Origin: Roseateles_B sp041913905
GTDB lineage: Bacteria; Pseudomonadota; Gammaproteobacteria; Burkholderiales; Burkholderiaceae_C
DNA: 64,000 bases
NCBI GenBank assembly: GCA_041913905.1
Contig: JAYSEK010000011.1
Span: 70,218 to 134,217, forward strand
Direction of reading: 5' to 3'
Position numbers and translations under genes: made by a program
The notes under the pieces: model-generated
Told to the model about the DNA's origin: nothing
Databases searched by the model: none
Seen by the model: the letters and a program-made list of their open reading frames with translations, nothing else
Part shown: piece after piece, positions 1-8,678 of the stretch
How positions within the stretch are numbered: position 1 is the stretch's first letter
Layout: each line of letters starts with the position of its first letter

Positions 1-1405
1 TGATGGAGAGCAAGCCGGGGTCCACCCGCATCCACTGACCGATCCAGCCGGGCAGCTCCGCGATGGGCGTGCCGATGAGGCCGTTGAAGATCTCGTACTT
101 GACCATCACCGCCAGCGCGGGTGCGGTGAAGTAGAGCACGGCGATGAAGAACAGCGACCAGGCCACCGAGTAGCGCGCCTCGCGCACGGTGGCCGTCGTG
201 TGGTAGCGGATCAGGATGTGCGGGAGGCCCGCGGTGCCGACCGCCAGGCAGAAGACCAGAGCCAGGAAATTGCGGCGCGAGCGGCTGAACTCCTCACGCT
301 CGTCGAGGGTGCCGTCCGGCTTGCCTGCGAAGGGCTGGGCGTGCGGCGGCATGCCGGCCAGCGGACGGGCCAGCTGCTCGTCCTGCTGCCGGGCTCGCGT
401 CCATCGCTCCTCTGCCTCGGCAGGCGTCTTGGGCAGGGCGGCGCGCTGCTTCTCAGCCTGCTGGATCTGCGCCAGCGTGGCCTCGCGGGCCTTCAACTCG
501 GCGATGCGCCGCGAGGCCTCGGCCCGCTCGCGGGCCAGGGCCTGCTCGGGATCCTGCAGCTTGCGTTCGTAGTCACGCGCACGGCTGGCGAAGAACTCGC
601 GGACCGAGGTCTCGCCCGGGTCGCGCACCAGCTCCTGCTCGCGCTCGGTGATGCGCTGCACCTGGTAGCCGTAGACCGCCTGCGGGACGGGCACGCCGGT
701 CTGCTTGACCGACAGCCAGACCACCGGCACCAGGTAGGCCAGGATCAGCACGATGTACTGCGCCACCTGGGTCCAGGTCACGGCACGCATGCCGCCAAGG
801 AAGGAGCAGACCAGCACGCCACCCAGGCCCACGAAGACGCCGATCTCGAAGGTCAGCCCCGTCAGGCGCGTGGTGATCAGGCCAACGCCATAGATCTGCG
901 CCACCACGTAGATGAAGGAGATCGCGATGGCCGCCGTGGCGCCAAAGAGCCGCACCCATTGGCTGTCATAGCGCTGGCCCAGGAAGTCCGGAATGGTGAA
1001 CTGGCCCAGGCGGCGCAGATAGGGTGCCAGCAGCAGCGCCACCAGGCAGAAGCCGCCCGTCCAGCCCATCACGAAGGCCAGGCCGCCATAGCCGCTGAGA
1101 TACAGCGTGCCGGCCATGCCGATGAAGGAGGCCGCGCTCATCCAGTCCGCCCCCGCCGCCATGCCGTTGTAGAAGGCCGGCACGCGGCGACCGGCCACGA
1201 AGTATTCCTCGGGGTCGGTGGTGCGCGAGATGATGCCGATGCCGGCATAGACCAGCACCGTCACCGCCAGAAAGCTGAAGCCGATCCAGCTCTTGGGCAT
1301 GCCCCACTGCTCCAGCACGGCCAGCAGGGCCACAAAAAGCACGAAGCCCAGCGTGAAGCCGGCGTAGATGCGGTTCAGGCGTGGCAGCAAGGGGCGCGAA
1401 GGCAT
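1..1405 (-). CDS. Sodium/solute symporter, VC_2705 type (3' part outside window)
   Basis: Secondary transporter of the SSS family that should couple Na+ to uptake of a small organic anion such as acetate; the substrate is inferred from family. The visible 468 residues start at an ATG at 1405 (MPSRPLLPRLNRIYAGF) and run off the window. Hydrophobic segments lie near residues 13-32, 40-60, 85-128, 155-180, 188-235 and 380-400. Between about 250 and 378 sits a long charged, Arg/Glu/Gln-rich stretch that looks coiled-coil and cytoplasmic, a feature I associate with the VC_2705 subfamily rather than classic ActP. That subfamily often has a small DUF4212 partner just upstream; the bases before this start hold no such gene. 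No good ribosome site precedes the ATG, so the start is provisional. Confidence 0.85.
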   Translation of the reverse strand, partial: MPSRPLLPRLNRIYAGFTLGFVLFVALLAVLEQWGMPKSWIGFSFLAVTVLVYAGIGIISRTTDPEEYFVAGRRVPAFYNGMAAGADWMSAASFIGMAGTLYLSGYGGLAFVMGWTGGFCLVALLLAPYLRRLGQFTIPDFLGQRYDSQWVRLFGATAAIAISFIYVVAQIYGVGLITTRLTGLTFEIGVFVGLGGVLVCSFLGGMRAVTWTQVAQYIVLILAYLVPVVWLSVKQTGVPVPQAVYGYQVQRITEREQELVRDPGETSVREFFASRARDYERKLQDPEQALARERAEASRRIAELKAREATLAQIQQAEKQRAALPKTPAEAEERWTRARQQDEQLARPLAGMPPHAQPFAGKPDGTLDEREEFSRSRRNFLALVFCLAVGTAGLPHILIRYHTTATVREARYSVAWSLFFIAVLYFTAPALAVMVKYEIFNGLIGTPIAELPGWIGQWMRVDPGLLSI

Positions 1406-1544
1406 GGCAGCAATGATGCGCGAACGCGGCCAGCAGCCGCATCAAGATCAACCCGGCAGCGATCCGATCAGACGCCCGACCCCACAGCGGAACGCACGAG
1501 TCACAGGCATCGCACCCCACCGGGACGCGCGAGCCGTAGGCGTC

Positions 1545-1631
1545 GCGCCCCCAGCGGCATCCGCGGATCCGGCTTTGCCGGGCCGACGGATGCGCCCCCC
1601 TGGGGGGGCCGGCGAAGCCGGTAGGGGGGGG
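1545..1631 (-). repeat. Palindromic intergenic element, copy 1 (after ppsA)
   Basis: Begins directly at the ppsA stop. Read on the minus strand it has a C-run, a hairpin CCGGC-ttc-GCCGG, a C7/G6 block, then a long stem GCATCCG...CGGATGC enclosing CCGGC-aaa-GCCGG. A second copy with the same parts in the same order follows ppsR at 5147-5218. Stem bases differ between copies in a paired way, so pairing is kept. It may act as a terminator or 3'-end stabiliser, but there is no clean T-run. Confidence 0.7.
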
Positions 1632-4040
1632 TCAACGCTTCGCCAAGCGCTGCCACGTATCGATCACGCTGTCCGGGTTCAGCGACATCGAGACAATGCC
1701 CTCCTGCGCCAGCCAGTCCGCGAAGTCCGGATGGTCGCTGGGGCCTTGGCCGCAGATGCCGATGTACTTGCCCGTGGCGCGGCAGGCCGTGATGGCGCGG
1801 GAGATCAGGGCCTTCACCGCGGAGTCGCGTTCATCGAAGTCGCCGGCCAGCAGCTCCAGGCCGGAGTCGCGGTCCAGGCCCAGGGTCAGCTGGGTCAGGT
1901 CGTTCGAGCCGATGGACATGCCGTCGAAGTGCTCCAGGAACTGCTCGGCCAGGATGGCGTTGCTGGGCACCTCGCACATCATGATCAGGCGCAGGCCGTC
2001 GGTACCGCCCGCTGCGGCGCGCTTGAGGCCGCGCTCGGCCAGCATCGCGACCACGCGCTCGGCCTGGCGCACGGTACGCACGAAGGGCACCATGATCTCG
2101 ACGTTGGTCAGGCCCATGTCGTTGCGCACGCGCTTGAGCGCTTCGCACTCCATCGCGAAAGCGTCGGAGAACTCGCCGCTGATGTAGCGCGAGGCGCCGC
2201 GGAAGCCCAGCATGGGGTTCTCTTCGTCCGGCTCATAGCGTGAGCCACCGATCAGCTTGCGGTACTCGTTGCTCTTGAAGTCGGACAGGCGGACGATCAC
2301 CGGCCGCGGGAAGAAGGCCGCGGCGATGGTGGCGATGCCCTCGGCCAGCTTGTCCACGTAGAAGGCGCGCGGCGAGGCGTGGCCGCGCGCCACGGACTCG
2401 ACGGCCTTCTTCAGGTCGGCATCGATGTTCGGATAGTCCAGGATGGCCTTGGGGTGGACGCCGATGTTGTTGTTGATGATGAACTCGAGGCGGGCCAGGC
2501 CCACGCCGCTGCTGGGCATCTGGGCGAAGTTGAAGGCCAGCTGCGGGTTGCCCACGTTCATCATGATCTTGACCGGGCAGTAGGGCATCTCGCCGCGATG
2601 CACCTCGGTGACTTCGGTCTCCAGCAGACCGTCATAGATGTGGCCGGTGTCGCCTTCCGAGCAGGCCACGGTGACCAGTTGGCCGTCCTTGAGCGTCTCG
2701 GTCGCGTCGCCGCAGCCCACCACGGCCGGGATGCCCAGCTCGCGGGCGATGATGGCCGCGTGGCAGGTGCGGCCGCCGCGGTTGGTGACGATGGCGCTGG
2801 CGCGCTTCATCACCGGCTCCCAGTTGGGGTCGGTCATGTCGGTGACCAGCACATCGCCAGGCTGCACGCGCTCCATCTCGGAGATGTTGTGGACCAGGCG
2901 CACGGGGCCGGTGCCGATCTTCTGGCCGATGGCGCGGCCTTCGGCCAGCACCACGCTGTGGCCCTTGAGCTTGTAGCGGTGCTCGACCTGGCCTTCGGCC
3001 TGGCTCTTCACGGTCTCGGGGCGGGCCTGCAGGATGTAGAGCTTGCCATCGACACCGTCGCGGCCCCATTCGATGTCCATGGGGCGGCCGTAGTGCTGCT
3101 CGATGATCAGCGCGTACTTGGCCAGTTCGATGACCTCGTCATCGTTCAGCGAGTAGCGGTTGCGCTGCTCCGGCGCGGTGTCGACGGTCTTGACCAGCTT
3201 CTTCGTGGCGGCCTTCTCCTCGGGCGTGCTGAACTCCATGCGGATCAGCTTGGAGCCCAAGTTGCGGCGGATGACCGGGAACTTGCCCTTGGTGAGCGCG
3301 GGCTTGTGCACGTAGAACTCGTCCGGGTTCACGGCGCCCTGCACCACCGTCTCGCCCAGGCCGTAGCTGGAGGTGATGAAGACCACGTCTTTGAAGCCGG
3401 ACTCGGTGTCGATGGTGAACATCACGCCGGCCGAACCGAGGTCGGAGCGCACCATGCGCTGCACGCCGGCGGACAGGGCCACCTCGCTGTGCGCGAAGCC
3501 CTTGTGCACGCGGTAGCTGATGGCACGGTCGTTGTAGAGGGAGGCGAAGACCTCCTTCATCTTGTGCAGCACTTCCTCGATGCCATGCACGTTCAGGAAG
3601 GTTTCCTGCTGGCCGGCGAAGGAGGCGTCGGGCAGATCCTCGGCGGTGGCGGAGGAGCGCACGGCGAAGGTGGCGTCCAGGTTGTCGGCCGTCAGCGCAG
3701 CGAAGGAGCTGCGGATGGCCGCTTCCAGGTCCGCCGGGAAGGGCTGGGCCTCGACCCAGCCGCGGATCTCGGCGCCGGCTTCAGCCAGGGCGCGGACGTC
3801 ATCGGTGTTGAGGTCGGCCAGGCGGGACTGGATGCGCGCATCCAGTCCCTGGAACTTCAGGAACTCGCGGAAGGCATGGGCCGTGGTGGCAAAGCCGCCG
3901 GGCACGCGCACGCCAGAGGCGGCGAGCTGCGAGATCATTTCGCCGAGGCTGGCGTTCTTGCCGCCAACGACCTCGACGTCGCTCATTCTCAGATTCTCAA
4001 ACGGGACGACCAGGGCGGTCGCGTCGAAGCGAGAGGACAT
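1632..4040 (-). CDS. ppsA: Phosphoenolpyruvate synthase
   Basis: Makes PEP from pyruvate, ATP and water, releasing AMP and phosphate; it is the gluconeogenic entry from pyruvate. The 802 residues match the family length. Order: N-terminal ATP-grasp-like PPDK domain (about 1-340, with VGGKNASLGEM near 26-36), the swivelling phosphohistidine domain (about 370-470, GGRTCHAAIIARELG with catalytic His427), and the C-terminal PEP/pyruvate TIM barrel (about 490-800). Thr425, two residues before His427, corresponds to the residue phosphorylated by PpsR-type regulators. The ATG at 4040 has CGGAG seven bases upstream. It is divergent from ppsR across a 282-base gap, the usual pairing of enzyme and regulator. 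Confidence 0.97.
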   Translation of the reverse strand: MSSRFDATALVVPFENLRMSDVEVVGGKNASLGEMISQLAASGVRVPGGFATTAHAFREFLKFQGLDARIQSRLADLNTDDVRALAEAGAEIRGWVEAQPFPADLEAAIRSSFAALTADNLDATFAVRSSATAEDLPDASFAGQQETFLNVHGIEEVLHKMKEVFASLYNDRAISYRVHKGFAHSEVALSAGVQRMVRSDLGSAGVMFTIDTESGFKDVVFITSSYGLGETVVQGAVNPDEFYVHKPALTKGKFPVIRRNLGSKLIRMEFSTPEEKAATKKLVKTVDTAPEQRNRYSLNDDEVIELAKYALIIEQHYGRPMDIEWGRDGVDGKLYILQARPETVKSQAEGQVEHRYKLKGHSVVLAEGRAIGQKIGTGPVRLVHNISEMERVQPGDVLVTDMTDPNWEPVMKRASAIVTNRGGRTCHAAIIARELGIPAVVGCGDATETLKDGQLVTVACSEGDTGHIYDGLLETEVTEVHRGEMPYCPVKIMMNVGNPQLAFNFAQMPSSGVGLARLEFIINNNIGVHPKAILDYPNIDADLKKAVESVARGHASPRAFYVDKLAEGIATIAAAFFPRPVIVRLSDFKSNEYRKLIGGSRYEPDEENPMLGFRGASRYISGEFSDAFAMECEALKRVRNDMGLTNVEIMVPFVRTVRQAERVVAMLAERGLKRAAAGGTDGLRLIMMCEVPSNAILAEQFLEHFDGMSIGSNDLTQLTLGLDRDSGLELLAGDFDERDSAVKALISRAITACRATGKYIGICGQGPSDHPDFADWLAQEGIVSMSLNPDSVIDTWQRLAKR

Positions 4041-4322
4041 GGGAAAACTCCGTGATGTTGTGAAACCGGGGCTCCCACGCCGGGCGCGGCGGGCTCGCGG
4101 GTGGCGAGCGGCGCGTCCTTCGGCGCAGCACTGGCAGCGAACGTCACCCCAGGGAAGACATGCGCGGCTCCACCATTTCTGGATTCTGCTTGGAGGAGGA
4201 GCGGCAGCATGACTCTTGCGTGGGCCGGGGTGTGGCTTTCCAGCGATCGAATGCGGCCGATTCTACGGGCATCAGCTTCTATGATGGAACACCACGAAAC
4301 CAGGTTTGCGGAGAAACAGGAC

Positions 4323-5144
4323 ATGCCCAATCGCACCGTGTATTTCGTCTCGGATGGCACCGGGATCACCGCCGAAACCTTCGGAAACTCGATCCTGGCG
4401 CAGTTCGGCGGCAAGCCGCGCCATGTGCGTCGGCCCTTCGTGGACAGCGCCGACAAGGCCAGACAGGTGGTCCGCGAGATCAATGACTTGTGCGAAAGCG
4501 AAGGCCAGCGCGTCATTGTCTTCGCCACCCTGGTCAACACCGAGGTGCTGGAGGTGGTGCGGACCCAGTGCAAGGGCCTGGTGCTGGACATGTTCGGCAC
4601 CTTCATTGCGCCGCTGGAGGAGGAGCTCCAGGTCAAGTCCAACCACCGCGTGGGCCGCTTCTCGGACGTGGCCAAGAGCCAGGAGTATCACGACCGCATC
4701 GAGGCGATCAACTTCTCGCTGGCCCATGACGACGGGCAGTCCGCCAAGAACCTGGACACCGCCGACGTGATCCTGGTCGGCGTGAGCCGCTGCGGCAAGA
4801 CGCCCACCTCGCTGTACCTGGCCATGCAGCACGGCATCAAGGCCGCCAACTACCCGCTGATCCCCGAGGACTTCGAGCGCGGCAAGCTGCCCTCCATGCT
4901 GAGCCCGCACAAGCGCAAGTGCTTCGGGCTGACCATCGACCCGGAACGCCTCTCGCAGATCCGCAACGAGCGCCGCCCGGGCAGCAAATACGCCGACATC
5001 CTCAACTGCCGCTACGAAGTCAACGAGGCCGAGACCATGATGAAGCGCGAAGGCATCGCCTGGCTGTCGTCAACGCACAAGTCCATCGAGGAAATCGCGA
5101 CCACCATCCTGCGCGACATCCGGCCGGACAGATTGATTTATTGA
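4323..5144 (+). CDS. ppsR: PEP synthase regulatory protein (bifunctional kinase/pyrophosphorylase)
   Basis: DUF299/PSRP family. It should inactivate PEP synthase by ADP-dependent phosphorylation of the threonine beside the catalytic histidine and reactivate it by phosphate-dependent dephosphorylation. The 273 residues contain the P-loop GVSRCGKT at 153-160 followed by PTS, and the N-terminal signature DGTGITAE at 11-18. I place the start at 4323 because GGAG (4310-4313) lies nine bases before it and family members begin here; an in-frame ATG at 4281 would add a non-conserved stretch. Its neighbour ppsA is the expected substrate. A hairpin element and an intrinsic terminator follow. Confidence 0.96.
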   Translation: MPNRTVYFVSDGTGITAETFGNSILAQFGGKPRHVRRPFVDSADKARQVVREINDLCESEGQRVIVFATLVNTEVLEVVRTQCKGLVLDMFGTFIAPLEEELQVKSNHRVGRFSDVAKSQEYHDRIEAINFSLAHDDGQSAKNLDTADVILVGVSRCGKTPTSLYLAMQHGIKAANYPLIPEDFERGKLPSMLSPHKRKCFGLTIDPERLSQIRNERRPGSKYADILNCRYEVNEAETMMKREGIAWLSSTHKSIEEIATTILRDIRPDRLIY

Positions 5145-5146
5145 TT

Positions 5147-5218
5147 CCCCCCTACTCGCTTCGCGAGCCCCCCAGGGGGCGCACCCGCAGGCCCGGCAAA
5201 GCCGGATCCTCGGGTGCC
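5147..5218 (+). repeat. Palindromic intergenic element, copy 2 (after ppsR)
   Basis: Starts two bases after the ppsR stop, same orientation as the gene. Hairpin CTCGC-ttc-GCGAG, a C6/G5 block, then GCACCCG...CGGGTGC enclosing CCCGGC-aaa-GCCGG. Compared with copy 1, both outer stems carry paired substitutions, which argues for selection on the folded form. Confidence 0.7.
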
Positions 5219-5227
5219 GTGCAGGGC

Positions 5228-5267
5228 GGAAAGGACCGGCTGCTGCGCAGCGGGCCTTTCCTTTTTT
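5228..5267 (+). terminator. Intrinsic terminator after ppsR
   Basis: GGAAAGG (5228-5234) pairs with CCTTTCC (5255-5261); the inner part GCTGC/GCAGC extends the stem, and six T follow (5262-5267). It lies between convergent genes. Confidence 0.88.
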
Positions 5268-5300
5268 AAGCGCAGCGCCGTTGTGATCGGCGACTGAGAG

Positions 5301-6083
5301 TCAGGCCAACAGCTTTTGGCGAGCGCTTTCGTAGAGGCAGATGCTCGCGGCGCTGCCGACGTTGAGCGATTCCTCGCCGCCGGGCTGGGGGATGCCCACG
5401 GTCAGGGTGCAGCGCTGCATCAGCTCGGGCTGCACGCCCTGCCCTTCGTGGCCCATGACCCAGGCGCAGGGACTGGGCAGCTCCACACGATGGAGCTCTC
5501 GCTCCGCGTGAGAGCTGGTGGCGATCAGAGGAAGCTGCAGGCGGTCCAGGTCGGCCGGCTGCAGGCCCTCCACCAGGTGCAGACCGAAGTGCGCCCCCAT
5601 GCCAGCGCGCAGCACCTTCTGCGACCACAGCGCGGCCGTGCCCTTCAGGGCGGCGATCTGGCGAAAGCCCATGGCCGCGGCGCTGCGCAGAATGGTGCCG
5701 ACATTGCCGGCGTCCTGCAGGCGGTCCAGCACGACGGTGTCCATGCCAGCCTGCAAGGCGGCATCCGAGGGCAGCGCCATCTCGAAGCCCATGCGCGCCG
5801 GACTTTCCAGGCCGCTCAAGCCCTGGAAAAGGCTCTCGTTGACGACCAGCACCAGCGGCGCGTTCTCGGCCAGGGCCATCAGTTCGGGGTTCTGGCAGGC
5901 GCCTTCGGTGATCACCGCCATCGAGGGCCGGCAGCCCCGCTGCAGCGCAGCCCGCGCGAGATGGTCGCCCTCCAGCCAGATGCTGCCCAGCTTGCGGTAG
6001 GCGCTGGCGTCCTGCGCCAGCTTGCGCAGGCGCTGCAGCTTGGGGTTGTCGCGGGCGCTGATGTGCTGGAGCTGGGGCTTCAT
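5301..6083 (-). CDS. SpoU/TrmH-type RNA 2'-O-methyltransferase
   Basis: SAM-dependent SPOUT methyltransferase acting on the ribose of rRNA or tRNA; the exact target cannot be read from sequence. The 260 residues have an N-terminal substrate-binding part (about 1-95) and the C-terminal knot with the three SpoU motifs: DAGNVGTILRSAAAMGF (124-140), WVMGHEGQGV (208-217) and PQPGGEESLNVGSA (232-245). The Asn and Arg of motif 1 and the SLNV of motif 3 are in place. The start at 6083 overlaps the rnhB stop by four bases (ATGA), which indicates translational coupling and supports the start. It is the last gene of the lpx block. Confidence 0.9.
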   Translation of the reverse strand: MKPQLQHISARDNPKLQRLRKLAQDASAYRKLGSIWLEGDHLARAALQRGCRPSMAVITEGACQNPELMALAENAPLVLVVNESLFQGLSGLESPARMGFEMALPSDAALQAGMDTVVLDRLQDAGNVGTILRSAAAMGFRQIAALKGTAALWSQKVLRAGMGAHFGLHLVEGLQPADLDRLQLPLIATSSHAERELHRVELPSPCAWVMGHEGQGVQPELMQRCTLTVGIPQPGGEESLNVGSAASICLYESARQKLLA

Positions 6084-6706
6084 TCGAGGAGTGCTTTCAC
6101 GGGGCCGAAGCTGCGACGGTGCCAGGGGGTCAGGCCATGCTCGCGCAGGGCCTGCAGATGCTCGGCGGTGGGATAGCCCTTGTGCGCGGCGAAGCCGTAT
6201 TCGGGATGGCTGGCATGCCATTGCAGGCACAGGCGGTCGCGATGGACCTTGGCCAGGATGGAGGCGGCCGAGATGGCCTGCACCTTGGCATCGCCCTTGA
6301 CGATGGCCTCGGCCGGGATCTTGAGCGTGGGCAGCCGGTTGCCGTCCACCAGCACCTTGGCAGGCTTCAGGCGCAGCCCCTCCACCGCGCGGCGCATGGC
6401 CAGCATCGTGGCCTGCAGGATGTTGTGCTCGTCGATCTCCTCGACACTGGCCTCGGCGATGCAGCAGCACAGGGCCTTGGCGCGGATCTCGTCGAAGAGC
6501 TGCTCGCGGCGCTTCTCGCTGAGCACCTTGGAATCGGCCAGACCGGCGATCGGATGCTCGTCGTCCAGGATGACGGCCGCGGCCACCACCGGACCGGCCA
6601 GCGGGCCACGGCCGGCTTCGTCCACGCCGGCCATCAGGCCTGGCGTGTCCCACAGCAGGCCCAGCTGGCGCGGGGGCTCAGGACGCGAGGACTTGCGCGA
6701 TGGCAT
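6080..6706 (-). CDS. rnhB: Ribonuclease HII
   Basis: Cleaves the RNA strand of RNA-DNA hybrids and single ribonucleotides in DNA. The 208 residues carry DEAGRG at 29-34 (first two acidic metal ligands), a later Asp in VLVDGNRLP, and the C-terminal SFGPVK segment typical of RNase HII. The ATG at 6706 overlaps lpxB by 29 bases; a shorter start at the internal Met25 (LMAGVDEAGRG) is possible but would trim the N-terminal arm. The lpxB-rnhB order is conserved in proteobacteria. Confidence 0.94.
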   Translation of the reverse strand: MPSRKSSRPEPPRQLGLLWDTPGLMAGVDEAGRGPLAGPVVAAAVILDDEHPIAGLADSKVLSEKRREQLFDEIRAKALCCCIAEASVEEIDEHNILQATMLAMRRAVEGLRLKPAKVLVDGNRLPTLKIPAEAIVKGDAKVQAISAASILAKVHRDRLCLQWHASHPEYGFAAHKGYPTAEHLQALREHGLTPWHRRSFGPVKALLE

Positions 6707-7823
6707 CGGCCGCCCGCTGCGCCGTGTTGCAGCGCAGGGTCTCGTGTTGCTGACGGAAGACTGCAACGGCGGCCTCGCAGCGCGCCGGATCGTCCAGCCA
6801 GGCCAGGCCTTCGCGCGCCAGGGCCTCGGGCGTGCAGTCGTGCTGCAACAGCTCGGGCACCACGAAGCGGCCGGCCAGCACATTGGGCAGGCCCACCCAG
6901 GGCTGCAGACGCTTAGCCCGGATGCGCCACCAGTTCAGCGCATGCATGCGGTAGGCGATCACCATGGGGCGCTTGAACAGCGCCGCCTCCAGCGTGGCGG
7001 TGCCGCTGGCGACCAGGGTGATGTCGCAGGCGGCCAGGGCCTCGTGCGACTGCCCATCCAGCAGCTTCAGGTCCAGGCCGGCCGCATGCCTGCGCACCAG
7101 GGGCTGGATGAGGTCCTGCAGCCCCGGCACCACCGGCATCACGAAGCGCAGGCCCGGCCGCGCCCGGCTCATCAACGCGGCGGCCTGCAGCAGCGGCTCG
7201 GCGATGTAGCGGATTTCGCTCTTGCGGCTGCCGGGCAGCAGGGCCACGACGGTATCGCCCTCCCCCAGGCCCAGCTTGGCGCGAGCCGCAGTCTTGGGCG
7301 GCTCCATTGGGATGTGGTCGGCCAGCGGATGGCCGACATAGCTCGCGGCGATGCCGGCCTGGGCCAGCAGGGGCGGCTCAAAGGGAAAGAGGCACAGCAC
7401 GTGGTCGGTGGAGGCGCGGATCTTGTGCACGCGCTCGGCCCGCCAGGCCCAGATCGAGGGGCAGACGAAATGGATGCTCTTGATGCCAGCCGCCTTGAGC
7501 TTGGCCTCCAGCGCGAAGTTGAAGTCCGGTGCATCGATGCCGATGAAGGCCTGGGGCGGATCAGCCAGCAGGCGCTCGCCCAGGGCCTTGCGGATGCCCA
7601 GGATCTCGCGCAGATGCAGCAAGGCGTCGACATAGCCGAAGACCGAGAGCTTGTGGTGCGGCCACCAGGCCTCGAAGCCCTGCGCCGCCATGCGCGGGCC
7701 GCCGATACCGGCCGCCTGCAAGCCCGGCCAGCGCGCGCGCAGGCCCGCCAGCAGCAGGCCACCGAGCAGATCGCCGGAGGCCTCGCCGGCCACCAGGCTG
7801 AGGCGGGGCGCGGCCTCAGACAT
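6678..7823 (-). CDS. lpxB: Lipid-A-disaccharide synthase
   Basis: GT19 glycosyltransferase of the inner-membrane cytoplasmic face, joining UDP-diacylglucosamine and lipid X to the tetraacyl disaccharide. It has 381 residues, the usual length. Hallmarks: GEASGDLLG at 13-21, FVCPSIWAWR, LLPGSRKSEI and SGTATLEAAL. The ATG at 7823 lies three bases from the lpxA stop, so the pair is almost certainly co-transcribed. The end overlaps rnhB. Confidence 0.97.
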   Translation of the reverse strand: MSEAAPRLSLVAGEASGDLLGGLLLAGLRARWPGLQAAGIGGPRMAAQGFEAWWPHHKLSVFGYVDALLHLREILGIRKALGERLLADPPQAFIGIDAPDFNFALEAKLKAAGIKSIHFVCPSIWAWRAERVHKIRASTDHVLCLFPFEPPLLAQAGIAASYVGHPLADHIPMEPPKTAARAKLGLGEGDTVVALLPGSRKSEIRYIAEPLLQAAALMSRARPGLRFVMPVVPGLQDLIQPLVRRHAAGLDLKLLDGQSHEALAACDITLVASGTATLEAALFKRPMVIAYRMHALNWWRIRAKRLQPWVGLPNVLAGRFVVPELLQHDCTPEALAREGLAWLDDPARCEAAVAVFRQQHETLRCNTAQRAADAIAQVLAS

Positions 7824-7825
7824 GA

Positions 7826-8614
7826 TCAGCGGATGATGCCGCGCGTGGCGGTACTGAGGAAGTCCAGCATCAGCTGGACGGTGTCGTGCGCCGCGGGCTG
7901 CTCGCCCTGCAAGGCCATCATCTCCATCCGGGCCTGGTCGACGGTCAGGCCGCGGCGGTAGAGGATGCGGTACATCTGCTTGACCGCATTGAGCTGCTCG
8001 GGCGAGAAGCCGCGGCGCTTCAATCCTTCCAGGTTGAAGCTGCGGGCCTCGGCCGTGTTGCCGGCGGCCATGATGAAGGGCGGCAGGTCCTGGAAGAGGA
8101 TGGAGCCCATGCCCGTCATGCTGTGCGCGCCAATGTGCACGAACTGGTGCACCACGGTGAAGCCGCCGAGGATGGCCCAGTCCCCCACATGCACGTGGCC
8201 GGCCAGCTGCGCGTTGTTGGCGAAGATGGTCTTGTTGCCGACCACGCAGTCGTGGGCCAGGTGCACATAGGCCATGATCCAGTTGTCATCGCCCACGCGG
8301 GTGATGCCCTGGTCCTGCGAGGTGCCGCGGTTGAAGGTGCAGAACTCGCGCACCACGTTGCGATCGCCCACGATCAGCTGGGTGGGCTCGCCGGCATACT
8401 TCTTGTCCTGCGGCGCAGCACCGATGGAGCTGAACTGGAAGAACTGGTTGTCCCGGCCGATGGTGGTGGGCCCCTCCAGCACGCAATGCGGGCCGATGCG
8501 CGTGCCGGCATCGACCTTCACGCCCGGCCCGATGAGGGTGTAGGCGCCGACCTCGACCGAGCTGTCCAGCTCGGCCTTGGGGTCCACGATGGCGGTGGGA
8601 TGGATCTTGCTCAT
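7826..8614 (-). CDS. lpxA: UDP-N-acetylglucosamine acyltransferase
   Basis: First lipid A step: transfers a 3-hydroxyacyl chain from ACP to UDP-GlcNAc. At 262 residues it is full length. A left-handed beta helix of hexapeptide repeats fills about 1-190 (for example GPHCVLEG), with HLAHDC holding the catalytic histidine and VHQFVHIG after it, then the C-terminal helical domain (LKRRGFSPEQLNAVKQMYRILY). It lies between fabZ and lpxB in the standard order. Confidence 0.97.
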   Translation of the reverse strand: MSKIHPTAIVDPKAELDSSVEVGAYTLIGPGVKVDAGTRIGPHCVLEGPTTIGRDNQFFQFSSIGAAPQDKKYAGEPTQLIVGDRNVVREFCTFNRGTSQDQGITRVGDDNWIMAYVHLAHDCVVGNKTIFANNAQLAGHVHVGDWAILGGFTVVHQFVHIGAHSMTGMGSILFQDLPPFIMAAGNTAEARSFNLEGLKRRGFSPEQLNAVKQMYRILYRRGLTVDQARMEMMALQGEQPAAHDTVQLMLDFLSTATRGIIR

Positions 8615-8678
8615 CGACTGCGTTCCAGAGTCCAGGAGATTTCCAGCAAAGGTTCGGGCGCCCGGGGCATCAGGGCCG

